DNA of 32,742 nucleotides. It comes from Balamuthia mandrillaris. Its lineage: Eukaryota > Discosea > Longamoebia > Balamuthiidae. The position numbers were made by a program, and so were the translations under genes. This document shows, one piece after another, positions 10,701 to 22,031 of the stretch. A model generated the notes under the pieces. It did no database searches, was not told the DNA's origin, and saw nothing but the letters and a program-made list of their open reading frames with translations. The stretch lies in assembly GCA_031835245.1 (NCBI GenBank), contig JAVKOQ010000494.1:1-32742 (forward strand), given 5' to 3'. The first letter of the stretch is position 1. Each line of letters begins with the position of its first letter.

Positions 10701-11734
10701 TTAGACTACGAAAAATAACGAGTTTAGTTGGGTGGCAGAGGATTCGCCATCTCCATCCTCGTCGCTGCTGGACGCATCGGGGGTGGGATGGTAGAAGCAT
10801 TGACCGGAGGTGCCTTCCACCAGGGCGTAATCCTCCGGGCAGGTCTCACACAGCCCATCCTTGAGGTCAGCAGGGCAAGCTGCACATCCTTGAACCTTCA
10901 TGGCTTGGTCGTAGAGCTCCATTTCCTCCAACCCGCAGGCCACTGAAATTGTTCAAAGGAAAACAGAATGGTCACGATATACACTATAAACGTAAAACAG
11001 CAGAGGCGCTCACCATCCAACAAATGAGTTTCGTTTGAGGGACTTCCGCTAGCTAGTTCGTATGGGCATTCTATCAAGGAACCACCAAGGGCAAAGTTAA
11101 AACTGCCAAAAGGAAGAACAGCATAGGAGAGAGGGAAGGAAGGAGTTCCTCTCTCCTCCACCCCTCCTTCTTTCTGGAACAAGAAGCTCAGAGTGAGGTT
11201 GTTGGCTGCTTCCGGAAGCAGTTCGTGTTCCACCAAACAAGCCGTCACCGAACAGTTGTGCTCCATGGCATCGCCGTAATCGTTTGGAGGAGGGCACCAG
11301 GAGTCTGGGATTTCAACCAAGCCGGAGGAGCTTTGCCCGACCAATTCAATGAAGTACCTGCCCACCTCAAACAATAAAGTGGAGTTGCAGACGGTGCCTG
11401 GGAATCGCTGTTCTTGGAGAAGAGAGAAGTGGTCATGGGTGTTCCAAAGAACGGCTATCGCTGGGCAGTCGTGTGCCTCGGGTAATTCTTCGCCGTTGGA
11501 CTTCAGAACAAAAATAAAAACAAAACCTGAGCGAAACAGCAAAGGAGAAAAGAGATTTTATGGGAGAAGCTGAAACCCTACCGTCACGCAAGAACAATTT
11601 TCCAATGGTGCAATGGTGTTGGTGACGCTGAGCTCGATAGAGAATTGTCCTTCTCTCACCAACGCCGGCGCTGTCCTCAATAACAAGAGAAGATATTATG
11701 TGACTCAAGAGAAAGAGAGAGAGAGAGAGAGAGA

Positions 11735-11772
<38 letters not shown>

Positions 11773-11824
11773 TAATCACACTGGCCAAGACAGTAACAGA
11801 AAGAGCAACGATGATATTTCCCAT
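10701..11824 (-). CDS. Small secreted Cys-rich protein, unrecognised
   Basis: Likely four exons. Exon 1 runs from ATG at 11824 (MGNIIVALSVTVLA, signal peptide; donor GCCA/GTGTGA). Exon 2 is near 11671-11582 (PALVREGQFSIELSVTNTIA, ending CSCVT). Exon 3 runs from about 11500 to 11014, and exon 4 from about 10942 to 10701. The mature protein is roughly 260 residues. It is rich in Cys and N-glycosylation sites (NCS, NST, NLT, NET), with a C-terminal Cys module (GCAACPADLKDGLCETCPED) and an acidic tail (SSSDEDGDGESS). It ends FFVV with no proper membrane helix. The acidic tail resembles the pre-membrane linker of the neighbouring beta-helix proteins, but the rest does not align with them. It sits between copies B and C and is divergent from C, so a functional link is conceivable. 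I do not recognise a family. Exon 2/3 edges are less certain than the rest. Confidence 0.6.
11710..11766. repeat. (GA)n microsatellite in intron 1 of the small secreted gene
   Basis: GA run broken by GGAA, between the signal-peptide exon and exon 2. It reads as (CT)n in the sense direction. Confidence 0.93.
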
Positions 11825-11968
11825 TTTTTATGGTGCTTTGGTTGTAGTTGTCGGTGGTTTTAGGGAGGACAGGTTTTATTGAGACCGTGGTGAGAAGAAA
11901 GACAACAGAGGAAAATCGAAAGAAAATAACGATCAGTTATTACTTGGATAATTGCCCATTTTATCCAT

Positions 11969-12001
<33 letters not shown>

Positions 12002-12025
12002 AAGAGAAAGAGAGAGACAACGAAA

Positions 12026-12069
<44 letters not shown>

Positions 12070-12351
12070 AAGGAAAGAGAAAGAGAATGAGAAAGAGAAA
12101 GAGAAAGAGAAAGAGAGAAACGACGAAAGAAAAGACTTGAGTCAGAATTAGAGGAACTAATTAATAAATCGGTTCAAACCAACCAAACCCGATCTGTGGA
12201 ATTAAAGAAGAACAAAGTTAGAAAAAAAATACAGGGTGGCATTACCCCGCCGGATCAAGTTTTCCCAAATTTCTGTTTTGTCACCCAATTTTAGCAGAGA
12301 AAAAGTATTTTGGAGGAAAGCTTGAAACCGCGGCGTAATATCGCTAGCCCA
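11825..12351. other. Divergent intergenic region with GA-rich satellite
   Basis: A 527-base spacer between the starts of the small secreted gene (minus) and beta-helix gene C (plus), so it must contain both promoters. It holds a long GA/GAAA satellite at about 11971-12117. The remaining 230 bases before gene C are AT-rich, with no clear TATA box and no coding signal. The purine-rich frames across the satellite are low-complexity and not genes. Confidence 0.8.
11971..12117. repeat. Intergenic (GA)n/(GAAA)n satellite
   Basis: A run of GA dinucleotides grading into GAAAGA units, purine-rich on the plus strand. It is the only large purine tract in the window outside an inferred intron. Confidence 0.93.
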
Positions 12352-15300
12352 ATGAGCCACCTCCACTTCTTTCTGTTGTTAGTTGCTTTGGCGGTCACGG
12401 GGTCTCGTGGTACGTTGGTTGCTCAAGTTCTTCGTTCGTTCTGTTCACATTTTTTCGAGTTTCTCTCTCCACAGGAGAGATTCATGTAACGCGGTACGTG
12501 AACGGAGCATGCACGGAAACGGAAAGAGACGGCACAGAGCAAGCTCCTTTTTGCCACCTTCAGTCCGCCTTGGAACCCTTGCCCTACAACGCCACGGTCC
12601 TTGTTTTCTTGCAAGGCCAGTTCGTGAGAACACCGTCCGATGATCCCTTTGCCATTGCGGACAACCAAGCGGCCAAGTTGATCCTCCAATCGGACCCGCA
12701 ACAAACGGAACCAGCATCCTTCTCTTGCGAAAACCCCCCTCCGTCGTATTTCAACTGCCGAACCTTGTTTTCGGTCAGTGGAGGGAACACTACGGCAGGT
12801 TCGGTCATCCTCTTTCGTGGCATCCGTTTTCAAGGGTATGATGGAGGGCTGCTGGAAGCAAGTAGCCTGGGTTCGAGCTTTGTGGAGGTGGTGCTGGAGG
12901 AGGTCACAGTGGAAGGGTGCGGAAAAGACTCGGCCACCTCCGGGTTTGCGGTGAACGAAGGAGTTGGCTCCACGCTTCGAGTTGAGAGAAGCACTTTCCA
13001 CAACAACTCGTACAGTGCACTCCTTATGGCAGGGAGGGTGATAGTGGAGGACTGTGACTTTCGTGGCAACGAAAACTCTGGTGCAACGATTAAAGCAGAA
13101 CTCGGTGTTGCAGTACGAAGAAGCAGCCTCACCGGTGGAACACAAACCATCGAGTCCTGGAACGCAGACCGCGTGGAGCTCTCGCAGGTTACCTTTAAGG
13201 GTACAGACAGAACAGCAGTTAATATTGTAATGTCCCCTTCCGTTCATGGTGTTTCATTTGTCATGGAGCATTGCTTGTTTGAGGACTTGATAGCGCCTGT
13301 TCTGAGCTACAAAAGAGGAGCAGGTCCAGTGAAACGAGAATTCACGTCTTCTGCCGACACTCCTTTTGCTTCTTCTTCGCGTCTACCCCCAAAACGGCAG
13401 TCGGCAGTCTCTCAAATGACCATCGTGGACTCCACCTTTCGAAGGGTGAGCATGAACACACCGGTGGTGGAGATCTTAGATTTGGCCATTGCGGATGTGA
13501 CAGACTATTACTTGGCCGACTTGTTGTTTGAGGACAACAATGAGGTTACAAACTCTGACTCCGATCCTGCAGAAATGAACATGAGAATAGGTTTGAGCTG
13601 GGTCGTTCTCTCTCTCTCTCTCTTTCTTCTCTTGTGCGTGGTAGCATTAAATGACCGCAGTATCCTAGACGTTGGCACAGCTTCTTACCTAACCACAGTA
13701 ACTATGGAGAGACTTCAATTCCATCGAAGCGCTGTACCCTCCATTGTTGTTCCTGCTGCAGAGGTAGGTTCACTTCTTTACCACCTGCCATAATATTATC
13801 ACTTCTTTATGCAGCATTCCTCCTTCAGGATGAGCGACTGCTTTTCCTCATATTGCGAGATATCATTGTGCAAGACTCTGGTCAACTCTGCTTTGATGGT
13901 GTGTTGTTGCAAATGGAGAACGTCGTGGTGGAAAGGTCTGAAGGTTTATTCTTGGGGAGACTTACCAACGACTCCTTCATCAAGGACAGCTTCTTCCTTT
14001 TCAATGGTTTCATGCTTCTTTCGTTGTTCTTTTGCTTTATTTCGCTTCTCACTTTTGCTACATTGATAGAGGCAGCAGGAATAACCCTTTATTGGAGTGA
14101 GCCCAAGCTCTTTGTGGACGGCTCTACCATCAGTTGGAATGAAGGCGGAGGCATAGTTGCCAACAATTCATCCGTGGTGGTGTCGCGAAGCAGCATTTGG
14201 GGCAACCGGATGGAAGGAGGACTGGCATGTTCCTTCGGAGCAAGCATCATCGCAGAGAATGATGTTTCTATTTACAAGAACAACTATGATAGGACTTTGT
14301 ATGTCGATTTTTTTTTTGCTTTCCTGTATTTCACTCTTGTAACTCTTTCTTCTAGTTTATCAACCTTGCTTACTCTTTCTTTCTACTGCTTGTGGCTATT
14401 TTATTACAGGCAAACCTTCACCGAGCTGACGTGCGACGATTCTTGTTCCATTGCCATTCCATCCACAGAGGATGGTTGTGCGCTGGCTGCGACCTGCCCA
14501 CAAGGCTTTAACGCGTGCAGCTCCTGCCCAGGCACAAACGAATGCATGGACTGCACGGGCGTCCCCTTTGGCCAAAACAACTGCTCCTCTCCCCTGCGTT
14601 ATCGTCTCTCTGAAGACAACGAGACCACGGTGGTGTTGCAGTTCAGCGGCAGCCAACCTCACGCCACCTTGTTGCCTATCAACCACACAACCGGAGAAGC
14701 AGAGGAGCACAATTACGCACAATGGGTTTGGCAATCCGTTTGGAAAGAGGAGGAAGAGTTCGTGCTGGAAGGCGGAGACTTTGTTAGGTGTGGTCCAGTG
14801 GTGAGCAAATCCAAAAGCGGGAAGATACGTTCATTGAGGATGATCCACAGCATGCAGCTGGAGAATGGTGCTTCCCTGGTTTTGGAACAATATTTGTTGG
14901 GAGAGGACACCACCTTTTGGTTGGGAGGAAACCAGAGCGCAGCGCCTGCCAATTCGCTCAAGGTTCTCCACCGTCTTCTATTTTCGTTTTTCTCTTAGCT
15001 TATCTAGTCCTCCTTCTCTCCAAACAAACCAAAGAGTTCCATCAGAATCTACGACTGGGTGGTGGAAACCGGATCTTCCTTGAACCTCCGGTCCAAGTTA
15101 TTCTTCTCCGACCCAATCTTCGCGCTCGTTTATGAGGCCGACGATGAAGACGGGGACACGGAGTTCGCATCCTTAACTATTCTCACCGACGCCACAACAA
15201 CGAGCTTATCCGTTGCGTTGTGGTTCTTGGCAGAGCAACAATACAGTGACAGGGTTGAGTTCGTTAAAAAACAAGAAGGAACCGAGGATGAGATACAGCT

Positions 15301-15574
15301 TACATTCCAGTTTGAAGGACCTTTCAGTTCTTTGGAATATGATCCTGACTTCTCCGTTCTTCTTGGAGGCAGTGACGGTGACGATGGGAGCGAAGAAGAT
15401 GGAGAACATGGAGAAGAGAATGACGATACTCTGAAGATTGTGCTCCCGGCGGTGTTGGTGTCGGTAGTTGTGGTGGGAGCGATTGTCGGGGTGATTGCAA
15501 CGAGGGTGGTCATGAAGTGGAGGACAAAGAGGTCACTTAAACGCGCACCACACCTCAAAGCAGTCAACTATTGA
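12352..15574 (+). CDS. Beta-helix / Cys-rich type I membrane protein, copy C (complete)
   Basis: Seven exons: 12352-12409, 12475-13590, 13645-13763, 13829-14006, 14070-14298, 14410-14962, 15035-15574, giving 930 residues. Exon 1 encodes a signal peptide (MSHLHFFLLLVALAVTGSRG). Beta-helix-like repeats follow (VEVVLEEVTVEGCG, VIVEDCDFRGNEN, VAVRRSSLTGGTQTI), then the Cys-rich module (AATCPQGFNACSSCPGTNEC, FGQNNCSSPLRYRL). The IRIYDW-type beta domain and an acidic linker precede a membrane helix (KIVLPAVLVSVVVVGAIVGV, near residues 885-908), and the tail is basic (KWRTKRSLKR). Intron phases (1,1,0,1,2,0) equal those of copy B. Exon 6 is 553 bases in both, and exon 4 is 178 here and in copy A. 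It converges on the phospholipase C gene with about 220 bases between stops. Probably a surface glycoprotein; ligand unknown. Confidence 0.84.
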
Positions 15575-15792
15575 CCATCGCACCCTAAGAATATCTGTAA
15601 TTACTATGTGCTGTCAGAAGAGGCAGAAAACGTTGGAGAGAGAAGGTATGAAGAGAGAAAATCAGCAATCATCTTTCTGTTGGGGTTGTTGAAGACCACC
15701 ATTACTATGTGGATAAGGAGTGAAACGAAGATTTACTTTGGGTTGCTGAAAGAACAACATGGAGCAAAATACAGGTTGCTCTGTTGAAGCGT

Positions 15793-16196
15793 TTAGTGAA
15801 GGGTAAACTTGCAGAGGAGATTGCACATGGGGATCGGTCTATTGAATCGATCCAAGAGATGCAACACGCGATAACCGGAACGAATGCATTCCACTGGTAG
15901 AGCATAGTGACACAACTACTCGTGCATTGTTTAGATAAAGGAAGAAAAGACAGAAAAACCAGCAAGGAAGAGATAAAACCTTTTCGTTTCCGAATCTATC
16001 TTCATCTTCCAATTCAAAGAGAAGAATGGCCAACTCGCTCATGACCAAGGGGAACACGTATTCTTCGTTCCAGTGAGGATTAAAGCCATTGTTGGAAATA
16101 GTGCTGCTTCTGTACTCACGACAATCGGCCTCAACACCCGCCACTAAATATACGAGTGAAGCAGCAAGGAGGTCATAATGACAGAACAAAAAATAG

Positions 16197-16242
<46 letters not shown>

Positions 16243-19200
16243 AACAAACCGGAAATACGGATGAACGGATCGACGATTCCGCCTTTACGACTGCCTTTTG
16301 GTTTTGGCAACTGCCTTGCGCTCAAAATCTGTGTTCGGTATTTGAGTGGACAAGAAAGCCAATAAGAAAAAAAAAGACAAGCCGAAGGTACCTCAACAAC
16401 AAGTTCTTGGACTTTGCTGGTAGGAACAGGCTCCGTGAGTGCGAAGGGATCAAAGGTAGGGCCACCTCGGCGCAACGTCGGTGGCTTCAAGACATAACCG
16501 CATTGTCCGTTCTCCAAGAACTTGCCGTGGTTGCGCATCATTGGCTCTGAAAGCTTTTGGTAGTTCAATGCTACTATACCACAACTAAAAATTGTCATTT
16601 TTTAAATTAGTTTCAGTGGAAAGACAGGAGAGAGCGCAAAGAAAGAAGTAAGCCTACCCAACAGCCCAAACAGGAAGGGGATCATAATTGGAGGAGAAGA
16701 AGCGAGTGCCAGCAGGATAGATGCGAGCGAGCTGACGGCGGTTGTAGTCCACAAAGTCAGCAGCGTGACCTTCGCTGAGCAAATGCAATGAACGAGCTTC
16801 GGAGAAGGAAGACATCTTATCACAACGTCCATTCGCTATTTTACCAAAATGTAAACAGAAAGTTGTGTCAAGAAACAAAGACAAATAGACACCAAGCCAA
16901 GAAGAAAGCAAACCTTTGCTGTGCTCAAACCCTTTGAAGGAGGTAGATTTGAGGTATATAAGCTCATCCAACTCCTTGGCTACTTTCTCTGCTTTCGGCT
17001 TTTCGCCAGGCTTCGCTTCCATTTTCTGTTGTTCGGCAACCTCTTCAGAAGCTTGAGGATTCCTTCGCGTGCTGCCTTTGATGAGCACTTTGAACCTGAG
17101 CTGCTCTGGTGAAGGCAAAAACTGGGCATCTTTTGGTACAGGGTCACTGTTATCATGTACAAGACCAGTTGAAGAACTATTTAAGCATCGGCACTGAAGA
17201 AAAAGAACACAAAATAACAAAGCAATAAACAAGAAAGGAATTAGGTACGGTAGCATATTAGCCTTGCCAAGAATATCTTTCATGATGTCAGCCATCACTA
17301 TTTGCTGCGGTTGAGAGCAGTGGTTCTCCAAAGACAAGATCACTGGGTAGGGAGTAGCCACAAAGGCGTAGTTACGAACAGCCATTATCACGTCCTTGAA
17401 TTTTATCTTCGTGGTCAAAGTATGGCCATGCTGAAAGTGAAAACGCAAAGGTAGGTTAGCTTTGTGCATGCTCTTCTCTTCTTCATCCTCTTCTTTGCTA
17501 TCCTTTTAACGTACGTAAATAACAGGTTTGCCATTTTCTCCATCCCAGCAATCCACTGTTAACAACAAACACGTATAAGAACTCATTTAGCAAAACAAAA
17601 AGTACGAGCGAAAGCTTACGTTCAACGCAACGACAGCCAGACTTAAGCGCTCTGACATACATCTCGACTGAAGAAGTGCTCTTCAGCTGATTTCCACGAA
17701 GATAAGTATTGTGAGAAGAAGCAATGAAGTAATCGGTCAACGGCTGATTCATATCTTGATAGATGATTGATTTCTTTGGGTCGAACGCAGCGTTCTTTAC
17801 CGAGTTCATGTACTCAAAGAACTGGAACTTCTCCAACCGAGGCTTCTTCTTCTTCTTGTCCGTTTTCGTCTTTTCGAGAAGAGAGGAGGATGAACGACGA
17901 GCAGTGGCGTAGGCATCTGTGTCGCGAGGTTGGAACTTTCGCATCAACCGCTTGACTTTTTTTGGAGCAACCTCCATCTTGAAAAAGCGGGAGAGAGAAA
18001 GAAGCAGATGAGAATAAAGGACAAGAAGAGAACAGAAAGGCCACATACCTGTTGCTCAAACTGCAAAAAGTTGCTAAATTCTTCAAGGGTAAGATAACGT
18101 TTGTTGGAGGAATACTTCTCAAATAGTTCCACAAACTCTGGACGTTCTCTATTTTGGTTATTTAAACACGTGTTGTTATTATCAGGGAAAAGGTTAAGAA
18201 TAGAAAAGAAAAAGTACCTTAGCAGACGCAACAGCAAAATGAATTCATCAAAGTCAAGCCTACGATTGGCATTCGTGTCAACGAGCTGAAGCTTTGACTT
18301 CAGTTCGCCTTTTGGTAACTTTACATTCAATTTTTTTAACAATTTTCTGTGATGAAAAACGGCATCAGCAAAAGGATGAACAGAAAACAACAAAGACAAA
18401 AAATGAGAAACGTTACTTAGTTCCCGCAAAGTCCAAAGTATTTTCTCCATGCATGTTCCATTCACGCGAAACAAACCTATCATGACTAATGTTAAAGAAG
18501 AAAGATGAAAGATAACAAGAGAAACGCACGCATATTCAGCATCTATCTTGCGTTGACTGGCAAAGAGTTTGCGCAACGCCTCCACCCAAAAGGAGTACTG
18601 CTCAGGACTGTCAGCAATCAAGTTAAGAGACTTGTCTACATTCTCCACCAGCTTTCCTTGAGGTCCATAGTTGAAGAGCAACGAGAAGGAAAGTGCTTCC
18701 TTTTCAGGAATATCTCTGTTGATGAAAGCTTGAGTCTTTTGACCTTCTCTCACTTCGGAAAAGAACTCCACAAAAACTATGAAAGAAAAAAAGTAAAATG
18801 ATATAGAAAAAAGTTATAAGAAGAAGAAAAAATGAAGTATATACAGAAGATGGTGGAGGAGGAGGAGGAGAAGGAGAAGAAAAAGAAGAAGAAGACGAAC
18901 AAGAATAAGAATAAGAACAAGAACAAGAACAAGAACAACAACAACAACAACAACAAAAGGAGAACAATTCAACAAAGAACGGAAACATCAGCGTACAAAC
19001 AGACAGAAATACAAGCAACAAAGCAACGACATAAACACATAAACACAAATACAAAGCAAAGCAAACGAAAGCAAAACATCCAAATGACAGAAATCATGCA
19101 TGTATAATGAAAATGTGTACTTGGAGAGACTACTATCCCTTTCTCTATTGCCATCTGTCAAGCAGAACAACAACACAAAATATAGAATATATGCATAGGG

Positions 19201-20360
19201 ACAAATTCACAAACAACACAACTAAAAACCAAAACAAAACCAAAAAAACCATAAAACAAAAAAAAAACAAAAATAAAAACAAAAAAAAAGTGGTTAAAAA
19301 ACAAGAGAAAAAGCGAACCTCTGCGATGTTCCCCACAAGAAAGCACCTTGCCATCATCCATTAACTGCAAGATAACAGTCTTTGACTTTCCTTTCTCTCC
19401 AATCTTCGTGAAGAGGTCGCCTTGCTCCATTATACGTTTCACGTTCTGCCAAGAGTGATCTTCGTAGTCGCTGGCTTGCCAAGAGTGAACTTGGCTAGGT
19501 CTCTTATGCTTCTTCTTGTGAACCATCTCCTCTTCTCTGTCCGACGAAGACTCTTCGCTCGATTCTTCTTTCTCTTTGTGCTTCTTGCTCGCCTTCTTCT
19601 TTGGTTTTGGCTGAGCGGCAGCGTCGTCAGAGCCCAACTTTTTGACACGAAGCAGGACTTTGCCTTGGCCAGCATTCTTTCCGCTTAGCTCCACCCAAAG
19701 CTCGGATGCTTCGGAGGTGGTCACTTGTGCCAGGTCCATGTCTGCTTCACCGATGGTATCGTTCTGTTTTGTATTTATGGAGGCGATCAGGATGTGAAGC
19801 CGTACGTACCACAGAGCAAACGAAGCAAAAGACAGAACGCGCGAGAGAGAGGGAGAGAGAGGGAGAGAGAGGGAGAGAGGGAGAGAGGGAGAGAGAGAGA
19901 AAGAGAAAGAGAAACGACGAAAGAGAAAGAGAACTTAGAGAAAGAGAGAGCGGGAGAGCGAGAGAGCGAGAGAGCGAGAGAGCAAGAGAGAGAGAGCAGA
20001 AGCTAGGCCACGAGAGCAAAGAGGAAAGAAGTACGAACGGTGGAGAGACGGTCCCAGTCCCAAGCGTGGAGGTGGACGGCCTGCTGGGAGCCCAGGTTCA
20101 GCACAAAGACCTCGTTCCAACTGGGCGTCAGCGTTTTGCGCTTCACGGAGGTGGAGGCCAGCTCCTTCCTCTGATCGTCCACGGCGCTCAGCTCCACAAA
20201 CGGATCCGAATAGCCTTTTAAAAAAAAAAAAGAGAGTGAGCGAAGAAGCAAGTCGAGGAAGGGGTGAGAGGCTTTAAAAAAAACACAAACCATTGGAATC
20301 AGCGGCAGTCAAGTCGACAGCTCTCACCACTTCGATTTGGTAGACGTTATCGCTGGCCAT
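15793..20360 (-). CDS. Phosphoinositide phospholipase C, delta-like with extra N-terminal C2 domain
   Basis: Hydrolyses PIP2 to IP3 and diacylglycerol at the plasma membrane. Seventeen exons: 20360-20291, 20214-20039, 19763-19319, 19154-19134, 18776-18530, 18476-18417, 18346-18218, 18148-18049, 17977-17620, 17555-17515, 17430-17249, 17176-16914, 16835-16658, 16584-16392, 16328-16250, 16143-15980, 15915-15793; the total is 942 residues in one frame. C2 domain at residues 5-127 keeps its calcium aspartates (SDPF, WDWD, ND). A Lys/Glu-rich linker follows. PH is about 193-310 and EF-hands 320-416, with a canonical loop [12 protein letters not shown] at 363-374. In the X domain the catalytic pair is H505 (IASSHNTYL) and H550 (PVIYHGHT), with E535/D537 in VELDCWDG. 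The Y domain contains [14 protein letters not shown] and [14 protein letters not shown]-terminal C2 ends in [10 protein letters not shown]. The 21-base exon 4 is inferred from frame only. The first C2 domain is not part of the usual PLC-delta layout. Confidence 0.9.
16202..16239. repeat. (GA)n microsatellite in PLC intron
   Basis: About 19 GA units between the last three exons of the PLC gene; (CT)n in the sense direction. Confidence 0.93.
18843..18958. repeat. (GGA/GAA/AAC)n triplet and hexamer tract in PLC intron 4
   Basis: Successive runs of GGA, AAG, AATAAG, AACAAG and AAC units inside intron 19133-18777. On the PLC sense strand these are T- and C-rich triplets. The frames across them are low complexity and not coding. 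Confidence 0.9.
19842..19995. repeat. (GA)n/(GGGAGA)n satellite in PLC intron 2
   Basis: A long GA, GGGAGA, GAAA and GAGC mixture in the intron between the two exons that encode the N-terminal C2 domain. It is pyrimidine-rich in the sense direction. Confidence 0.92.
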
Positions 20361-21285
20361 GATCTCTCTCGATATAATGCGATAAAAAAAAAAACTACAC
20401 ACAACGACAAAAAAAGTATGAGGAGAGAGAGAGAGAAAGCGAACAAGTTTTCCTTGCTGGCTCGCTTGCTTGCTTGCTTGCTGTATAGAACGTTTAAAAG
20501 AAAAGAAATGAAAAGAAAAGAAAATTTTTGCTTCTCTCTCAAATTTTTGTCGATTTTGTGGAATCGAACACACACTCTCACCCACCCTAAAATGCTGAGC
20601 ATTTTGGACATGTTTGCTTGCAAGATTATACCGAATTGTGTCACGATAGGAGCAGCTAATATTGCCGACATTGTTGAATTTTTCCATTGGTTGAATTTTC
20701 GTTTATTATTAATTCTCTCTTCGGGGGTGCTATAGCGGCCCATCTATCTCATCCACAAAGGGTAATATTTCCCTTGAATTTTTTATTTTAGCCGAGCGTG
20801 TGGCCACGCGGATGTTGACCCATGAAACTCCATCCGGCTCAAAAAAAAAAAAAAAAACAACACCTGGGAAGAAAAACAAAACAAGCACAACAAAAAAAAA
20901 GGCTACAAAGTATGCGTTTCTTCGTTTGTTCTGAAAAATAAAACTTGCATCTCTCTTCCTTTTTTTCCTTGCGAAAATAAAATCACCTTCACAATTCTCT
21001 GCTCCTTGCAAAAGACAACAGTGAAAAATCCAATCAAAAATCAAAAAAATGGTTTTGTCGACAATAAGATCTATCTATTATTCATGACGACATGGAAATA
21101 TATATCAAAAATAAAACACAAACAATGAAAGGGATTGAGAGAGAGAGAGAAAGTGAAAAAAGAGGTTTCAAGAAAAAAAAAATCCTTCCCGTTCACCCAC
21201 CACACACCCCTTTTCTTCACCTCTTTTCTTTTACTCAAAAAATATGCCGAGGTTGTCCCTCCACCATTTTTTTTTATCTTTGTAA

Positions 21286-21712
21286 TTACTATTTCTTGCC
21301 GCTGGATCAAGTTCTCCCAGCTCACAACACTTTCATCAAGCATGGCTTCATTCTCAACTACGACTGGGACGAGTAGCGTGGAAAACCTCTCCTGCTCAAG
21401 CAGCCAAAAAGTTTGAAACAACTGCTGGTGTTGCCAAATACTGGGCCAGGAAGGCGATGCATGCTGCTTTCCGTTCAAAAGGATGGGGAGGGACGCGAAG
21501 ACAAAAGTTTGATCAACAGACAGCTACAATGGTTTCTGCAATTGTTCTTGCCTTGTGGAACCAATACCCTACTCTCAGCATACAGGTGCGGGTCGGCTCT
21601 TGTAATCGAGCAGCCCGAATGTTCTCCAATATAGTGCTAAACTTGTTTTATCTTGCAGCATCCATGGCAGCTCTTCTGGTTCTCTTCTCCCAGGGGTCTT
21701 TTTCTCCGCTGA
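21286..21712 (+). pseudogene. Fragment resembling the DNA-binding domain of a DDE transposase
   Basis: Open frame 21286-21585 without a convincing start codon, containing KKFETTAGVAKYWARKAMHA and then FRSKGWGGTRRQKFDQQTAT. It can continue through a 73-base GT-AG intron (21586-21658) to a stop at 21710-21712. A predicted helix-turn-helix with a GWGG basic turn, followed by a hydrophobic helix ending in NQYPTLSI, recalls the N-terminal segment of Tc1/IS630-like transposases in protists. No catalytic DDE region follows. It is either a decayed DNA-transposon fragment or an unrelated small gene. Recognition is by pattern only and is weak. Confidence 0.3.
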
Positions 21713-22031
21713 AGCGTCACAACGAAACACCAAAAAAAAAAAAAAAGAAAAGAAAAAACCACCGAAAACAGCGAAAAACGCGAAATAAAACCCAAAATAA
21801 TAATTTTTGCATCGCTTCAATTTCTGTGTTTTCACGATGCTTTGATCTGTTGCACAGAGTTTCAAACCACCAATCAAAAATCAAAAAGGAGGCGATAACT
21901 TACCATAAAAAGGCCTTCTTCTTGGTCTCATCCCCAGGAGAGATCTTCCACGTCGACAACAATTCATTGCGCCGCTTTTCGTTTTCTCCTTCTCCGGCGT
22001 TATTGCTATAGCTTAATTAAGTTTTTCGTCA

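Noticed and set aside
11971-12140. Arg/Glu-rich frame as a coiled-coil gene
   Set aside because: It is the GA satellite translated; no start context or neighbouring complexity.
13853-14998. One uninterrupted 381-codon frame in gene C
   Set aside because: It reads through three introns by chance; paralogue comparison and splice signals at 14006/14070 and 14298/14410 show these are spliced.
20324-20743. A 139-codon minus-strand frame just upstream of the PLC start
   Set aside because: Low-complexity Phe/Ser/Lys-rich second half, no recognisable motif, and it overlaps the first PLC exon out of frame; more likely leader and promoter sequence.
21071-21478. Minus-strand frame containing NEAMLDESVVSWENLIQRQE as a separate gene
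   Set aside because: Runs opposite the transposase-like frame, ends in low-complexity Phe/Ser sequence, no family recognised; could not be supported.
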